In this document: piece by piece, positions 11,601 through 23,160 of the stretch | Layout of the letters: each line of letters starts with the position of its first letter | Position numbering within the stretch: position 1 is the stretch's first letter | Assembly: GCA_010015805.1 (NCBI GenBank) | Contig: ML978134.1 | Span: 372,001-436,000, forward strand | Direction of reading: 5' to 3' | From: Rhizodiscina lignyota | Taxonomy: Eukaryota > Ascomycota > Dothideomycetes > Aulographales > Rhizodiscinaceae | DNA: 64,000 nt | Position numbers and translations under genes: made by a program | Notes under the pieces: model-generated | Told to the model about the DNA's origin: nothing | Databases searched by the model: none | The model's input: the letters and a program-made list of their open reading frames with translations, nothing else

Positions 11601-14068
11601 TCTTCCTCGAAGCACTTCGATCCATGGTCGAGCAGAATGGCGACAGCATTTCAGACGGTTGGGATGCTGTGTTTGGCATTATGCTTAGCGCGTTCAGGTC
11701 TCATGAGCTACCTCCAGTGCACATATTGCACCCAACCGGCGCAACAAGCGAACTTCAGCTGCATTTCAGATCAGCCAAGCTCGGTCGAACAGCCTTTGAT
11801 ACGATCCAACTTGTGTGTTCTGACTTCCTGCGCTCGGTTCCTGACACTCTGACGTCCACACTTGTCGACATTATATTCCGATTCTGCTGCCAGCTGGATG
11901 ATCTAAATGTATCTCTCACGGTATGCAATTACTCTTACTTCATAATTGATTTCACTCTTGATTGTTGTGGCTCGAGGCCCATCAGATCGTTGCATTTATG
12001 CACCGTCAGCTTGGTTTACTGCTATGTTGGCACATTGCATCTGCATTAATTTGTTTCAATTCTAACAATTAACTTCTAGATGACTGCCTTGTTCTGGAAC
12101 ATCTCCGACTTCCTTCAAGCCCAAATCACATTGCCTCTTCTCAACGCGTATCTCGAAAAGATCGCAGCGGAAGATGATACCCCTACGTCTCCACCAACAG
12201 CATGGCTGTATCTTCTACAGCGGTTAATCATCATCACCGCTGATACTAGGCCGGAGGTCAGGAATACAGCCGTCCATTCAGTTTTAAGAATCTTTGGCAA
12301 CTGCGAACTCTCTACTGCATCGTGGATCACTTGCTTCCGCCTTGTTCTGATTAGGATGGTCGAACACAATGTTGAGAGCCACAAAGCAATATCATCTGCT
12401 GAAACGAAGCCGTCGCAAGAAAGCCTTGGTGCCTGGAACGAGAGCTCCCGCTTGTTGCTTGGTGGATTCAGTGACCTGTTCGCAGCCAATCTTAGAGCGC
12501 TTCTGAAATCTCCGCAATGGCCACGGTTGTGGGAGTCTGTAATGGAGCAGTTTGGAGCTTATTTGAGTCTGCGTTCACTGTACCTTCACGGCATTGTGTA
12601 CTCCGCGCTCTTCAAGATACTAACACAGTACACTGACGATAAGTCGCGAGTCGATGACATGGACGTAGTTCTAAATCTGTGGCTTGCTAACTCTCCTGCC
12701 GTTACATCCATGGATGCCCAGGATACATCAACGGCGCCATTCGAGTCGTATGTCATGATGTTCCGGCAGCTCTACCAATTGTTCCATATCCGCATGCTCA
12801 CTGGCATTCTCGAAAAATGCACTGCCAATCTGCTCGATTGTGTAGAGATCTCAGGCAGTGCCACCTATGAGAGTGATCTGGACACGATGACCAAGCTGCA
12901 GTCAGGAGTTATCGAATGCTATAGGGATATTGATAGCAAATGCCGGGATGCACTGTCCCTTCTGGTTACGATCCTCAGTAAGGCAATATCGCTTCCGTTC
13001 CGGCAGGCTACTAGAAGCGGAGGACGCAAACAGTCGACATTCATTGCCTTCTCTAAAGCAGCTATGGATATGCTCGAATCAATAACGTCTGAGGAACGAA
13101 AAGACGTTGATGACTCTCTAGAAAATGCGTCGCTGATGGGTGCCCTCGAAAGCCTGGAGAAACCAATAAAATTGAAGTATCAGTGGCCACTGCAAGGCAA
13201 GCAGCCCTTTCTTTGGCAAAAATCTACGAGTACCGCGCTCGCTCTACTCCGCCATCGCCTGCATTCTGCTTCTCTTGGAGACGACACTAAATCCGTCTGG
13301 CTGGCTGTCGTTAATATAGCTGCTGCAATCACATGTGCCGACTGCAGTTCATGCACAGATCTTGAAGCCGTCCTCTCTGACGAACAATTCGACATCAATG
13401 CGCTCACTACCCTCCGCGAGCTTATTGTGCCGTTCCTTGGATCTCCCTCCGTACCAGACACCACGCGCCGCCACTACACCTCTTCCCTATTCCTAAACTC
13501 ACTCATCCACAAGACGGAGCCTGGTGAATACCCAACTCCACCAGCTGAGCCGCTTCAAACCCTCTACACTGTCCGCTTCGGCCGCACCAGCAAGCCTTCG
13601 CCGACAGTCCGCACAAGAATGGCGTATTTCTGCTTCTCCGAACTCCTGGGTCTCACGTCTTGCACACATCTCTCTAGCGACACCGACAGAAGCGAGGCGT
13701 CCAGATCGTTAGAGCGCGTCCGCCTCGCACAAGCTGCGGCGCCTTATCTTATCCTGCGTGCAGCACTGCCGATCAAATCTTACATTGCAGATCAATCCCT
13801 GCGCGGCCGCGCACCGCAGCCATTCTCCCAGCGAGAAGAGCTACTGTTCACGCTGCGCCAGATGCGTGCACTCAAGAGCGAAAAGGGCGCGATCCCTGAG
13901 GCGGAAGGCGCGAGCACGGAAGACAAGAGGCATCTTGTAAGGCTGTTTCCCTTAGTGACACGAGCGTTGGAGGTATGTGGGGGACGAAAAGGGCTGGCAA
14001 GAGATGAGGAAGTGTTGGTGGAGATGGTCGGGTGGATTGGAGATGTGGGTGGGGAGTTTGGTATTTAG
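8680..14068 (+). CDS. MON2: Mon2/Dopey-pathway large Sec7-related scaffold (Mon2)
   Basis: Five exons, 8680-8757, 8813-8879, 8927-9100, 9150-11920 and 12080-14068, give 1692 aa. Mon2 resembles large Arf-GEFs but lacks the Sec7 catalytic domain; with Neo1 and Dop1 it works at the trans-Golgi/endosome membrane. Visible: the N-terminal DCB-like segment (LQDLKSLSV..., then PHFITPFLLACSSKN-like text in exon 3), LQTCSALQA and the following HUS region with MRVLSVVVRRH, and C-terminal helical repeats. The first three small exons were recovered by phase and by family similarity; the gene would otherwise seem to start inside exon 4 with no Met. The 159-nt intron before exon 5 is longer than its neighbours. 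A Ser-rich linker lies near residues 430-490. Confidence 0.9.
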
Positions 14069-14303
14069 TACATCGCTGATAGACAAAATGAACTTTCTGG
14101 CTTGGATTTGGACGGAGTCTGTGGCGGCATGAAGACACGAGTTTATGTTTGAGGCGTCTCAGTTGCTTCTTCAGGGCCAGGAAGTTTAACACCCATAGAG
14201 GAATTTGCAAAATAATATTGATTCTTGGGGTATCAAATCGTTAACCTTATACTGCGTGGACCTGCTTTAGCAGATCTTGTATTTCTTCTGCGTAACCCCG
14301 GCA

Positions 14304-16508
14304 TCAGGGCTGCAGTCCATCCAACTCTTCTTTCCTCTTGTGTTCAACATCATCTCTCCTCACAACCTTCCTCAGCGCATTCGCAGCGCGAACCACTCCA
14401 TCAATACTAATCGCATGATCCGTCATCCTCGCATTTAAATAACCACTGACCTCGGTCCTGCCGGGGCATGCAAGCAACGCCTTCTCATTCAATTTCAGCA
14501 GCGCCAGCGCCACGCAGAGCATGAAGATATCGCCATCTCTCCAGCAAAAGACAACATCCCACACCCGGTATAGAGCCTCGCCGCAGAATACCGCTGTGAA
14601 TGCCGATACGAACCAGCTAATGGCCAGGACCTCGAATTCAAGCCAGACGTCCTGCCTGTCGAAAAACGCGGCAAGTGCGGGCATCTGCTCGCTGACATAG
14701 CGTCTTAGCACTTTTGCGTCCGCGCGGGACGTTAGGAGCGCATCGCCCATGTACCCGTCCGGCAGGATCTTCTCAGTCAAGAACACCATGACCCAGAACG
14801 CCTCTTCAGCAGTGGGTAGAACGAGTAGCAGCGATCCTGCGATGAGGTTCATGCCCTGGCAGTACCCGACCCGTGGGTTGCGTCGCGCGAGCGCGACCAG
14901 CACGTCCGTGAGCTTGTGCGTGCCCGGCCCGTCCGGATTGCGGAAATACACATTGTCTTTAAGCGTGCGCTGGACATCTGCATCAATAGACTCTCGCACG
15001 ACGGCATCCGCAGGCGTCGCGTATTCTGGTGTTGAGAGCAGCGCGTGATAGTACTCTGGATCGCCCTGGACCTGGCTGCGCATACACTCACCCCAAACCT
15101 TCGAGCGCAGTTCGACAGGTATGCCCTGCAGGATAAGGCGATGCAGCTCCTTACGCTTGGCCTTGGCACCGCGGCCACTAAGGCCAATACTAGCAAACCC
15201 GATAACAGAACCTTCAACAAGGTGAGCTTCGGGGGATAAGTGCAATTTGCTATCTCCAGAGTCAGGACCAGTCTCGAGTTCGGTGCGAAGGCGGAGAACC
15301 AGCGCTCTGTTCATGAACTCATCGAACTCTTTCTTCTTCCTTTGTTGGCTGAGCTCATGCTCCTCGTTGACCTGCTTGAGAAGGGCTTCAGCTGACTGTG
15401 AGGGCGCCCTGTGGCTCTGGGATATGCTGGATGTCTCTTGAGTGTGGATTGAGACGTCTGTGGCAGACGAAGATTCAGAGTGAGGCCGATCTGGGAATAC
15501 CTCAGTAGTAGCTGATGATGCTGATACAGGGGACAAGACTGCTGTAACAGGGTCTGCTTTGTTGACAGCTAACTGAGTGCTACTTCCAACGGCAGCTCGC
15601 ACACGGTCCATGATGCGAAACGTGCTTGAAAACGGCATATCAGATAAAAATTGGGCAGTCGCTGCAGTGTCAAGAGTCAAGAAGTCTTGCCATCGCATGT
15701 TCGCTGACTTTTCGTCGTCATCATCGTCTCCCCTCGGAGATGCAGGAGCATTTAAAGAGATCGATATCGATGATGGCCGAGAATGTCCAAATGTGCTACT
15801 GCTCGGCGACATTGGACGTGCATTGGTGTAGGCCAAGCTCCGCCGCCGCTGTGTACCATCATGCTGCCTTCTTTTCCTCTTCTCTTCATAAAGGAACCCA
15901 AAGCCATCTACTAATGCGCTCGCTGGGCTATCCTGCTTATTTAACGCTGGTGGAAGTGCTTCTGATGGCAGCCAAGAATTCATCTCTACCGGAGCAAGCG
16001 GCCGCCTCGAGGAAACCGATGATGGGCGAGAGACTGGTAGCGATTGGGATGTCGTCTGTTCGGTCGTCATGGATCGGGGCCGAAAATAGGCAGGTATGCT
16101 GCTGATAGAATTTCCGTGTTTTCGCCCGCCTGGCTTCTTCACCGCTGTGTCCTCCTTCGGCGCAGTATACGCGTCCTGTGGAGGTGCTGATGTTGACCTC
16201 TCAAGGCCTGCAAACTCATGGTCCTCTGGCATCGGAGGGGTGGAAGCTAGAGAAGCGTGGTCTTGGAGTGCATCGTACAGTTCGTTTGCTAAGGGGTCAA
16301 AGCCATCGAAGAGCGGCTCTCGTCCGGATGCTGAACGTGGGGTATATAGTAGAGAAGTTATGTTGGGTCGTTGGATGTGAGGTCGCTTACCCTCGGGAGA
16401 GAAGCGTATGGTAGAAGTTGGCGAGACATCGTTCGCGAGGGAAGGGAAGAAGGTGAGGCTACCGGTCTGGTGTTGCTCGCTTGGAGGTCCTTCTCCAGAC
16501 TGTGCCAT
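14304..16508 (-). CDS. TBC-domain Rab GTPase-activating protein
   Basis: A single-exon frame of 734 aa. Roughly residues 1-400 are Ser/Pro-rich and disordered. The TBC domain follows at about residues 460-690: GIPVELRSKVWGEC, the arginine finger IDADVQRT near residue 510, the glutamine finger YCQGMNL near residue 549, and later DVVFCWRDGDIFMLCVALALL. The dual-finger mechanism (Arg plus Gln in trans) stimulates GTP hydrolysis on Rab proteins, so it regulates vesicle traffic. Which Rab is hit cannot be told. The Met at 16508 (MAQSGEG) is the first true ATG in frame. It is convergent with mon2, 235 bp apart. Confidence 0.9.
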   Translation of the reverse strand: MAQSGEGPPSEQHQTGSLTFFPSLANDVSPTSTIRFSPEGKRPHIQRPNITSLLYTPRSASGREPLFDGFDPLANELYDALQDHASLASTPPMPEDHEFAGLERSTSAPPQDAYTAPKEDTAVKKPGGRKHGNSISSIPAYFRPRSMTTEQTTSQSLPVSRPSSVSSRRPLAPVEMNSWLPSEALPPALNKQDSPASALVDGFGFLYEEKRKRRQHDGTQRRRSLAYTNARPMSPSSSTFGHSRPSSISISLNAPASPRGDDDDDEKSANMRWQDFLTLDTAATAQFLSDMPFSSTFRIMDRVRAAVGSSTQLAVNKADPVTAVLSPVSASSATTEVFPDRPHSESSSATDVSIHTQETSSISQSHRAPSQSAEALLKQVNEEHELSQQRKKKEFDEFMNRALVLRLRTELETGPDSGDSKLHLSPEAHLVEGSVIGFASIGLSGRGAKAKRKELHRLILQGIPVELRSKVWGECMRSQVQGDPEYYHALLSTPEYATPADAVVRESIDADVQRTLKDNVYFRNPDGPGTHKLTDVLVALARRNPRVGYCQGMNLIAGSLLLVLPTAEEAFWVMVFLTEKILPDGYMGDALLTSRADAKVLRRYVSEQMPALAAFFDRQDVWLEFEVLAISWFVSAFTAVFCGEALYRVWDVVFCWRDGDIFMLCVALALLKLNEKALLACPGRTEVSGYLNARMTDHAISIDGVVRAANALRKVVRRDDVEHKRKEELDGLQP

Positions 16509-17529
16509 CCCGTGCGTGTGCGACCGTCTCACACAACATGTGAGCAGGAGACGAGCACGAAAGCTCTATCTTCTCTTCCAAGATATAAGAGGACTCGGTA
16601 TAGCTGTGGTGCTTTCTGTGAAGCTTGTGTCCTTGAGGTATGTTCGGGGAAGTCATCCGATGGGAGAATAAGGTGGGGGTTCGAGGTTGCGGAATGGAGA
16701 TGATATGGGCCAAGACCATGAAGTTTCCAAACAGAACACAGGGCTTCAATCGTACCCTGTGAAGCCGGAAATGACAAGTAACGAGTGACAAGGAGCTCGT
16801 GAATGCGGGCAGTAACTTAGTAGTAAGACGTTCAAGTGCACTTGTCAACGACGCGCATGATGCGTCATGTCACGCTCGGTCCCTTTCGAACGGCATCCTC
16901 CGTCTTGGAGCTCTTCATCCACCAACCACGGACTTCCATCTCTGCTGTTTCGACGATTTCTTCAACTTGCATGATCTTTAGAGATTTCACGCGCAATCGT
17001 CGTGGCTGGTGAATCTGTTTTGAAGCTCATATATTCTTGCGAGCCAAATCACCGTTGACACAACAAGGACCAAGGGTGCTATCTGGTGCTTCATGATATC
17101 TCCTGATGATGGAACCCAACTAGCTCATAAAACCGCGTCCGCCGGTTGAAGAGCGCAAGATCGATGAAATTATTGAAGACAGCGTCCGTGAGAGAAACCT
17201 CCAGTCTGAATAATAAACTCTCCATCCTCCTGAGGATAAATTCTTCTTGGCTACCAAGTGTAGAAGCTACTTCACACCGAGCCAGATTTACGCTTTTTCT
17301 TTTTCATTTGAAATATTCGCTAACAGTTACACCATCATGATCGCGACCTCGTCATTTCTTGTTCCATGGAGCTTGTTCTCTCGTCATTCACCACCATTCC
17401 CATACCGGCTCTTCGAGAGGAATCAGCATACCTGGACCGCTTGGAGTCCAGTGACTTGATGGCCTGATCAGGCTGTCAACATCATAAGTTTAGATGGAGG
17501 AAAGAGCAGGAGATGATCACTCACCTGTT
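16509..17529. other. Intergenic, 5' flank of the TBC gene and 3' flank of the next gene
   Basis: No frame in this 1.0 kb has a motif or a splice partner. No repeat stood out. A TBC 5' UTR is likely in the left part. Confidence 0.4.
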
Positions 17530-18334
17530 TTACGGTGGGGGCGCCTGATCCCTTCCTGGAACGTCGTGCCTGTCGAGCGCGGCATTGGGCACTGGCATGT
17601 TCTCGTTGACACTGATATCGTTCCTCTGTACCATTAGGTCTCTCCTCACAATGTGCAGTGAGATAGCAGAAGCTCCGGACAATATGAAGAGAATCCTATC
17701 TCCAAGTCAGAACTTGTCCGAGTATCAAGGTGATGTCCAACTTACATGATGACAACGTCTAGGCCTTGTGTAGCCTCATACCAATGGTGTCGGCGCTCAA
17801 AGCCAACGATTGGTCTGTCGCCTCTTGCCGCACAAAAATCCACAAATTCTCCATTCGCACTTGCACAGTTGCAGCACTTTCCCGCATATACAACGAATGA
17901 AGGCACGATGGTGCCGCATACGGAGCAGAGATCGGAGCAGGAACAGAAGGCTGACCCAAGAGCAGCGGCCCACAACACGACAAATATCGCGTATATCATC
18001 AGCCAGATGTTTGGTGTCAAGTAACCTAGCCTGTTTCTCGATCCGCGAAAACAGTGGTGTAGCAGAAGGAGCGTAGGCAGGATGATGAACGTAATGACGC
18101 CCTGCAAGGTATCAGCTTTATATACATGTCACAAGGCTTCAGGCTCATACTAACAGCCGCAATGTTGTAGTCGAGCTTGCCCGGTGAGTCGCATCCTAAG
18201 TCGTTCTTGAAGCCATTGGCAGCGGCTGCAGTAATGCCAATAACAACGATGGACAGAACTACCGCAAGTAAGAGAAAGACCAAGATGGCTATGTTTAGTA
18301 CATCGCGGAGACGCTCATCTCTGATGTACCTCAT
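17530..18334 (-). CDS. Four-helix membrane protein (MARVEL-like layout)
   Basis: Three exons, 18155-18334, 17746-18101 and 17530-17695, give 233 aa with exact phase at both introns. Four hydrophobic helices are visible: VLNIAILVFLLLAVVLSIVV, GVITFIILPTLLLLHHCF, IWLMIYAIFVVLWAAALGSA and MILFILSGASAISLHIV. Between helices 3 and 4 lies a Cys-rich loop (CSCSDLC, CGT, KCCNC). The C-tail is hydrophilic (RRDLMVQRND...). The topology is that of fungal MARVEL-type proteins. Function unknown; plasma membrane location is an inference. The start is uncertain: an upstream segment (to about 18417) could encode an extra helix if an unrecognised exon or a one-base error exists. Confidence 0.75.
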
Positions 18335-18975
18335 TGCAGTAGTGGTAAACGATTTGCAGGACTCAATGAGGGCGGCGGCAAGCAAACGGATGAGAGAGAA
18401 GATTACCTATCCTGAGAGCCGCCATAAAAGGTATGCTCTATTTAAACAAACCAGCCTCGCTCTCTCTTTCTCACACTTTGCGCAGGCAGCGCAGGCAGCG
18501 CAGCCTTGCGGTTGAGCTCGTTGAAGGCATCGCGAGATCACCGGTGATGCCTTTGGGACACGGCCACACCACACGCTCGTATTAGAGGATGTCTGATTTG
18601 TTGAGGGTGAAAAGCATCGTCACTTTCGATAAGACATCCTCTTCCATACCAAGGTTTATGCATAAAGTATGTCATAACTAACCGGTTGCTTCGTTGCCTC
18701 GTTTAAGTTGGCCAGGCTTCCCGGGTAGCGATTGGATGGTCTACCACCCGCCATCATGCTCGCGTATGTAAGTTACGTGGAATTTCAGCTACTTGCGACA
18801 TTTTACTTCAGCACCGGACAGCTGCCAGATGATTGATAATACTGTAGAGACAAAGATGGATACTTTTCTTGCCTTGTTGCTATTCTCTCTTCTCGTAAGT
18901 CTTGGGTGCGTTTCATGAAGGCGGTCTGCAGCTTTCACTACAACATGTCAATCCCGAATACGGAAAATGTGAAGA
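18335..18975. other. Intergenic between divergent membrane-protein genes
   Basis: It contains a short tandem repeat (18482-18503) and a possible first exon of the next gene at 18856-18894. That exon would give a signal-peptide-like MDTFLALLLFSLL, then a 37-nt intron. Otherwise nothing is recognised. Confidence 0.4.
18482..18503. repeat. 9-bp tandem repeat GCAGGCAGC, about 2.4 units
   Basis: Direct reading shows GCAGGCAGC twice in tandem, followed by GCAG. Simple sequence, no function proposed. Confidence 0.8.
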
Positions 18976-20857
18976 ATGGACTTTGAACTGACCATTCGCA
19001 AAAGTTCGGGTTTCGTAAGCTCTCCAAAGGCTCCCCTGTCGATCTGTCTGACTGCTGCAGGAACACAGCTGCTAGTTACTGAACCTACATCGGACATCCT
19101 TACGAACACTCTTGGGATTCTTGTCACTATTGCCTGCTCGAGGCTTTTCCGCATGGGCCTCCGTGGTCTCGAAATCCTAGGTCTCTTTTTAGAAGATGCA
19201 AGAGATCCTGAGAGTTTCGCATGGCGCAATATTCGTGCTGGTCTGGACACCATGTCGTCAGGCGCTATTCACCTTGGCCCTCTACAGCCAATCCCACCTG
19301 ACCGGCGAAAAAAAATCTTTACGGCTCTTTGGCATGGCTTTGGCACTTTCCGTTATCTTTGTTGCATTCCTCTTATTTGGTGCTCTGGCGGCGTTCCTCG
19401 CAACGACCAGCATCGCCTTGTCAAGAGACCCGCGTTGCGGGCTCTACAGCCTTCAGGAAGTGGTTTGGCCTAATAATCTGAATATTTCTAGACCTTACGA
19501 GTCTAGTGTACAAGCCGAGAGTGCAACTCTTGCAGAGAGCTGCTTGAATGCCGATAGCCCCGACTGCGGGTCATTTATTGATCCCGCGCTCTCCATAACC
19601 GTCGAGAACTCAACATGTCCATTCGATGCTCACTTGTGCTATGGAAACGGTGTGAGCCCAATTAGAATAAGTACTGGGGCTGTTTCGGCGCGGAAAATTG
19701 GCATCAATAGCCCTGGCCTCCTCGAGTTCAATAGGACAACGGTGTGTTCCCCGGTGAACATGAACAGGACATATGTCAATCTAGTCAGTCAGCAGGGCAA
19801 TAAGTGGACATTTGGTTATTATTATGGACGCAGCTACGGGTGGCCGACGACTTCTTATGAGACGATTAGGCGCGGTGATAGGGGCGACTTGCCAAACTAC
19901 GAAGTGGCGTAAGCCTTCTCCGATCTTCTCTCCGTTTGATATCTTCTCATTGTTTACAGTCCATTGTGGTCAGATGGCTCTCCGAGTAATCCCTGGCTAC
20001 CGATTCGAGAGCTCACGCCTGAGTTTGGTTCATCTACTACGCTTGTCATCATCGTATCCCAAAAGATCAACTATCTGGAAAGACGTTCGGATCCCATCTT
20101 TCCCGCGGAAGACAACACGACATTCTCAGGAGATCCGCGAATCTACTATATAAACCTTTCTGGTCCTGGCACGGTGTTGGCCTGCGTTGACAAGAGCGAG
20201 TGGCGCTATCCTGCGGTCAATGAGTTGTGGTTCCTCCTTGGTCAACTCCCTACCAAGGAGATGCACGACTCGCGAAATGGCAAGGCACTCTACCTGCTCA
20301 TTAACTCTTTAATCGGTTCAACCATCTATTCATCTTTCAATCTCCGCCTCGCGTCCGCTCTCAACGCCCAGTCACGTATCACGGGATTTGTGTCCCTCCC
20401 TTTAGCAAAGGAGCAGTGGAAGACCGAAGTGCAGCAGCTCTTCAATGCCTCCTTGGCTAGGATTATGATCAATGCCCGTGACATTGCTCGCGGAGCGAAA
20501 AGCGAGTATTACGGATTCAAGAAGGCGCCCCGTGTAGAGATCGATATTTGTGATGGGACATACCTCATGAAGACCAGCGGATGGAAGAACATCAACTTCA
20601 CCGGGATGATGTGGGTCCTGTGCACTTCCGTGCTCGTCATGCTGCTCGCGATACCATTCACAGTGCAAATCAATAGCAGAGATGTAGACGTTCTCCCTAT
20701 TGAGTATGTATGCAAATGGCCGTGGAACTTCGCCAAGTGGTTGGGGAAACTAGCAAAGGAAGTAGGACATTTTATCTCCCGGATTTGGGAGAGCAGACCA
20801 CAGTTCCCTTCATGGCAGGCCATTAAGCAGACGATATCACGTATTTTCACATGTTAG
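18976..20857 (+). CDS. Fungal membrane protein gene with an apparent frameshift
   Basis: The first open frame (18976-19473) reads through a hydrophobic helix (ILTNTLGILVTIACSRLF) and the segment EDARDPESFAWRNIRAG. A second frame, one base away, then carries the next helix (VIFVAFLLFGALAAFLA) and a Cys-containing, N-glycosylation-rich outer domain up to 19908. A normal intron (19909-19959) leads to the last exon, 19960-20857, which ends with a helix (MMWVLCTSVLVMLLAIPFTV) and a basic tail. The two frames overlap at 19196-19473, and both sides look like real protein. The simplest switch point is the run of eight A at 19308-19315. No good intron explains the change. It may be a real frameshift, or a homopolymer error in the assembly. 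Family unknown; several related fungal membrane proteins have this layout in my memory, but I cannot name them. Confidence 0.6.
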
Positions 20858-21367
20858 GCCGCTATTAGAACATCTTGGTATGCAAATTACTATATAATTC
20901 CAACACATGAAAGCGCCAGGGCTTGACCGTGTATTGCGAACGCGAACATGGCGCGTGAATGATGTACTGCCCCTTTATTAGCGGAAGAAAAAAAATTCAG
21001 ACTAAGAATATGTAGCCATATTGAGACTCTGAACTCAAACGAATGCGAGAATGGACCGATTTTGAGCTCTGGAAGGAAGCACGATAGCCTTGAAGTGACA
21101 GACACGCGGAGACCAACCAAGTCTATGGGGCCTACGCCACCTAACATTCGGTACCCCCACACCCAAGTCCTTCTCTCCTTGGACACGACAGAATGTTGCG
21201 AAACCCTCAGGAGTTGCAGTCAAAATCGTAGGTTTTGGAATAACTTGTAGATTCCAGTGCAACTGACATTAACCAAAGATAGCCAGTCTTTCCAGCCCCT
21301 CCATCTAAAGCTTCGAGGTAGCACCTCCTACGCCATCGAATGACGTTACATTCAATTCCAATTCCGA
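20858..21367. other. Intergenic, nothing recognised
   Basis: Between the 3' end of the membrane-protein gene and the start of the Spartan-type protease. An A-rich run lies at about 20986-20995. No gene, repeat or RNA was seen. Confidence 0.4.
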
Positions 21368-22297
21368 ATGGCTTTCACGGACGAAGAAGCTGCGCTGCTC
21401 GCTATTTCAACCCTCCACGAGCCATCAGATGAGCAGTTGTTAAGTCAAGCCAAAATCGCAAGCCTCCTGGCATCTGATGATCCTTTCATTGATATTCATG
21501 AGCTTTTTGGTCTTTACAATGTCCTCTACTTCCGAGGTCTACTCTTGCCGCGAGTCGAAGTCTTATGGTCTGCTCGATTAACGCTGTACGGTCCCTCATG
21601 TCCACGTTGTAAATGTTGGGTTTAACACTGCTAGATGTGCCGGAATATGCGAACTCGTGAAGGATAATGAAGGCAAATACCGGCGAATCCGCCTCAAACT
21701 GTCTGAGCCTTTACTCAAATTTCGGCCTCGTGAGGACACCATCAACACGCTGCTGCATGAGTATGATGACTGTTTTGTCTATGTGAAGCACAACGCTAAC
21801 CAAAACCTAGAGCAATACATGCATACTTCTTCATCACAACCTCCTGGCACCATTCTCGAGGAGACGATGGTACGGGCCACGGCGAGGGCTTCCTCTTCCT
21901 GGCTGACGCGATCAACAATCATGGCAACTACCTCATCACCGTTTACCACACGTTTCACGACGAGGTGGACAGCTATCGCAAGCACATCTGGCAATGCAGT
22001 GGACCTTGCAAAGATCGGCCTCCGTACTTTGGGCTCGTGAAGCGAAGCATGAACCGTCCTCCTGGAAAAGGCGACTCCTGGTGGAAGCGGCATGAGCAGG
22101 AATGTGGAGGCACTTACACCAAGATTGCGGAACCTGCGTTGACGAAGGATCAGGTCAGGAAATTGAGTGCGAAGGAAAGGGCCGGGATGCAGAAGAATAA
22201 GATCGATAGTTGGCTGAAACGTCCGGTTGAGAGTGAGGCATCAAAAGCTTCATCGGAGAACGGAGTCTCAAAGATGGATGAACCTCCAAAAGATTGA
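21368..22297 (+). CDS. SprT-like DNA-protein crosslink protease (Spartan type)
   Basis: Three exons, 21368-21585, 21635-21760 and 21811-22297, give 276 aa. The HExxH zinc-protease motif is split by the second intron and appears as HEAIHAYFF after splicing; the flanking text (LCAGICEL..., LSEPLLKFRPREDTINTLL) matches the SprT domain of Spartan. A C-terminal treble-clef part is visible (WQCSGPCK..., YFGLVKRSMNR..., WWKRHEQECGG), as in the family zinc-binding segment. Spartan cleaves proteins crosslinked to DNA during replication. Near the end QKNKIDSWLKR resembles a degenerate PCNA-interaction motif (Q-x2-I-x-x-W-L); that is an inference. The protein is much shorter than human SPRTN, as in many fungi. 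Both introns are about 50 nt. Confidence 0.92.
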
Positions 22298-23160
22298 GTG
22301 TTTATGGTCAGGACGTTAAAGTACTCAAGGATGTCGGCCTCATATCGCTCGAATACTAAATCATGGTTCATGAATTACATCTCGTGGAAGCGCCCGGAGC
22401 CGTCCACGAAAGCTACACGATAATGCAATCACGCTGTAGTAGGAGCATGGTCGACTATTATCTCGACTTTGAATATGCAACTATCCATATTGTATAGTAG
22501 TCGTTGGCGAATCTTCTCAAGGATGGGATGTGATGCAATCACAAGGTGCCGGAAGCGTTTGCAACAATCGTCCATAGCTCGAAAGATGTACTAGTTACAT
22601 GTATGGGCGCGCGGACGACTTGAATTTGAAATTGTAACGCGCTGCGGGGGCCTCTTGGACGGAATGGGCGTCCCGTCGAATATTCAAGGTTCAAATGTGT
22701 TGCGGGTATACCATGTGAGGAGGCGAAGGTGTTGCCAAACATTCCACCCTCTGTACCAGGAGAGTACTCGATGCGGTGGAGAAGGAATCGCATGCCCCGT
22801 AATTTATGAATTTGACAAGGTAGCTTGAACCCTTCAAGTGGATCCCAGCACAACATGCGCGCTACGCAAGCATTACCACTTTGGGACGCGTACGTTGAAA
22901 ATCACAAAAATTTCGGGTCTGCACATCGTATGCTAGCATGCAAAGTCGATGAAATGTCTAGATATTTGTGCTTCCGCACATGCTGTCCCATGCGCTGCAT
23001 ATGGTTATTGTGGGTGGTTCGCACACGATACCACAAAAAGTCAGGAGAGGCAAACGCTAATTACATATGAAAAGGCTAAATACCCATGCTTCCGAATATA
23101 CAATGCCGAGATAGAGATATGAGGAACGAAACTGCCAAGAATAATAATCAGAGACCATCT
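22298..23160. other. Convergent intergenic region, nothing recognised
   Basis: The 863 bp between the stop codons of the Spartan-type gene and the seven-helix gene hold only short frames on both strands. Confidence 0.4.

Noticed and set aside
18856-18975. First exon MDTFLALLLFSLL for the frameshifted membrane-protein gene
   Set aside because: Kept only as a possibility: the intron would be just 37 nt, and the following text (LQHVNPEYGKCEEWTL) runs into a stop in a different frame from the main body.
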